A stretch of 64,000 nucleotides of DNA from Cytophagales bacterium (GTDB lineage Bacteria; Bacteroidota; Bacteroidia; Cytophagales; Spirosomataceae): contig JAAFJE010000010.1 of assembly GCA_013298025.1 (NCBI GenBank), positions 141,684-205,683 of the forward strand, written 5' to 3'. Positions 63,854 to 64,000 of this stretch are shown in pieces; the first letter of the stretch is position 1; every line of letters begins with the position of its first letter. The notes under the pieces were generated by a model. That model had not been told where the DNA came from and made no database searches. It saw only the letters and a program-made list of their open reading frames with translations. Made by a program: the position numbers and the translations under genes.

Positions 63854-64000
63854 TCTGATAAATAATTAAATGAGGCTCAATTATGATTTCAAGTTGCTAT
63901 CAAAAGCCCAACTAAAGCAGATAGAGCGACCTGACCACGTTTTCTAATATTGTGTAAATACTCAAAGAAACCCAAATAATATGGGAGTCTTTCTTGAGAA
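63854..64000. other. Right edge without an identified gene
   Basis: 147 bp to the window end. No frame, RNA or strong promoter is supportable from this much sequence. Confidence 0.4.

Overview
The window looks like chromosome of a Bacteroidota bacterium, most likely Cytophagales. The evidence is the recurrent promoter -7 element TAnnTTTG (for example TAATTTTG before both tRNA-Ser genes), the near absence of Shine-Dalgarno sequences, periplasmic glycan-degradation clusters (rhamnogalacturonan, and SusA-like plus maltose phosphorylase) and a type I topoisomerase without zinc fingers. Genus is not assigned. No CRISPR array, rRNA, phage or plasmid backbone was seen.

Layout. 0.1-2.0 kb: a two-gene phosphonate module (PhnX-like hydrolase and FAD oxidoreductase). 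2.2-9.5 kb: a complete type III-B CRISPR effector operon, cmr1-cas10-cmr3-CARF nuclease-cmr4-cmr5-cmr6, with an HD-less Cas10 that keeps GGDD and an embedded CARF-helical-PD-(D/E)XK protein. There is no cas1, cas2, cas6 or array nearby. 9.7-16.3 kb: a GntR regulator and four periplasmic rhamnogalacturonan-I genes (two GH105, two CE12). 16.5-21.6 kb: a DUF4405-like membrane protein, a MalY-like aminotransferase overlapping an unusual FAD-monooxygenase/DsbA fusion, and a TSUP transporter. 21.7-25.9 kb: a defence island with a decayed DNA methyltransferase start, a Septu-like ptuA/ptuB pair, a frameshifted XRE regulator and an intact IS element with perfect 16-bp inverted repeats and an 8-bp target duplication. 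26.1-35.0 kb: starch/maltose utilisation (GH65 phosphorylase, beta-phosphoglucomutase, two GH13 enzymes, MFS transporter). 35-38 kb: DUF1460 protein, a coiled-coil protein, NhaD antiporter. 38.2-41.4 kb: an XRE-ImmA/IrrE regulator with a PIN-domain protein behind a cluster of TTACAAA boxes, a truncated DUF1016 relic and an intact DUF1016 nuclease. 41.4-55.3 kb: mostly housekeeping (folD, mogA, TetR, an aldehyde dehydrogenase homologue lacking its catalytic Cys, a zinc-less sirtuin, topA, acnB and a divergent mitochondrial-type aconitase). 55.3-58.0 kb: an AAA ATPase/TOPRIM-like gene pair with a divergent two-helix membrane protein, a candidate defence module. 58-64 kb: a TSUP transporter, mrcA-hemF, two tandem identical tRNA-Ser(UGA) genes and an unidentified membrane protein.

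The defence-type blocks are visibly more AT-rich and use different codons from the metabolic genes, which suggests acquisition by transfer. A second genome-wide-looking signal is a family of degenerate ~8-bp repeat arrays arranged as inverted repeats, present at four intergenic sites plus one half-site. At one site the repeat supplies the stop codons of two convergent genes.
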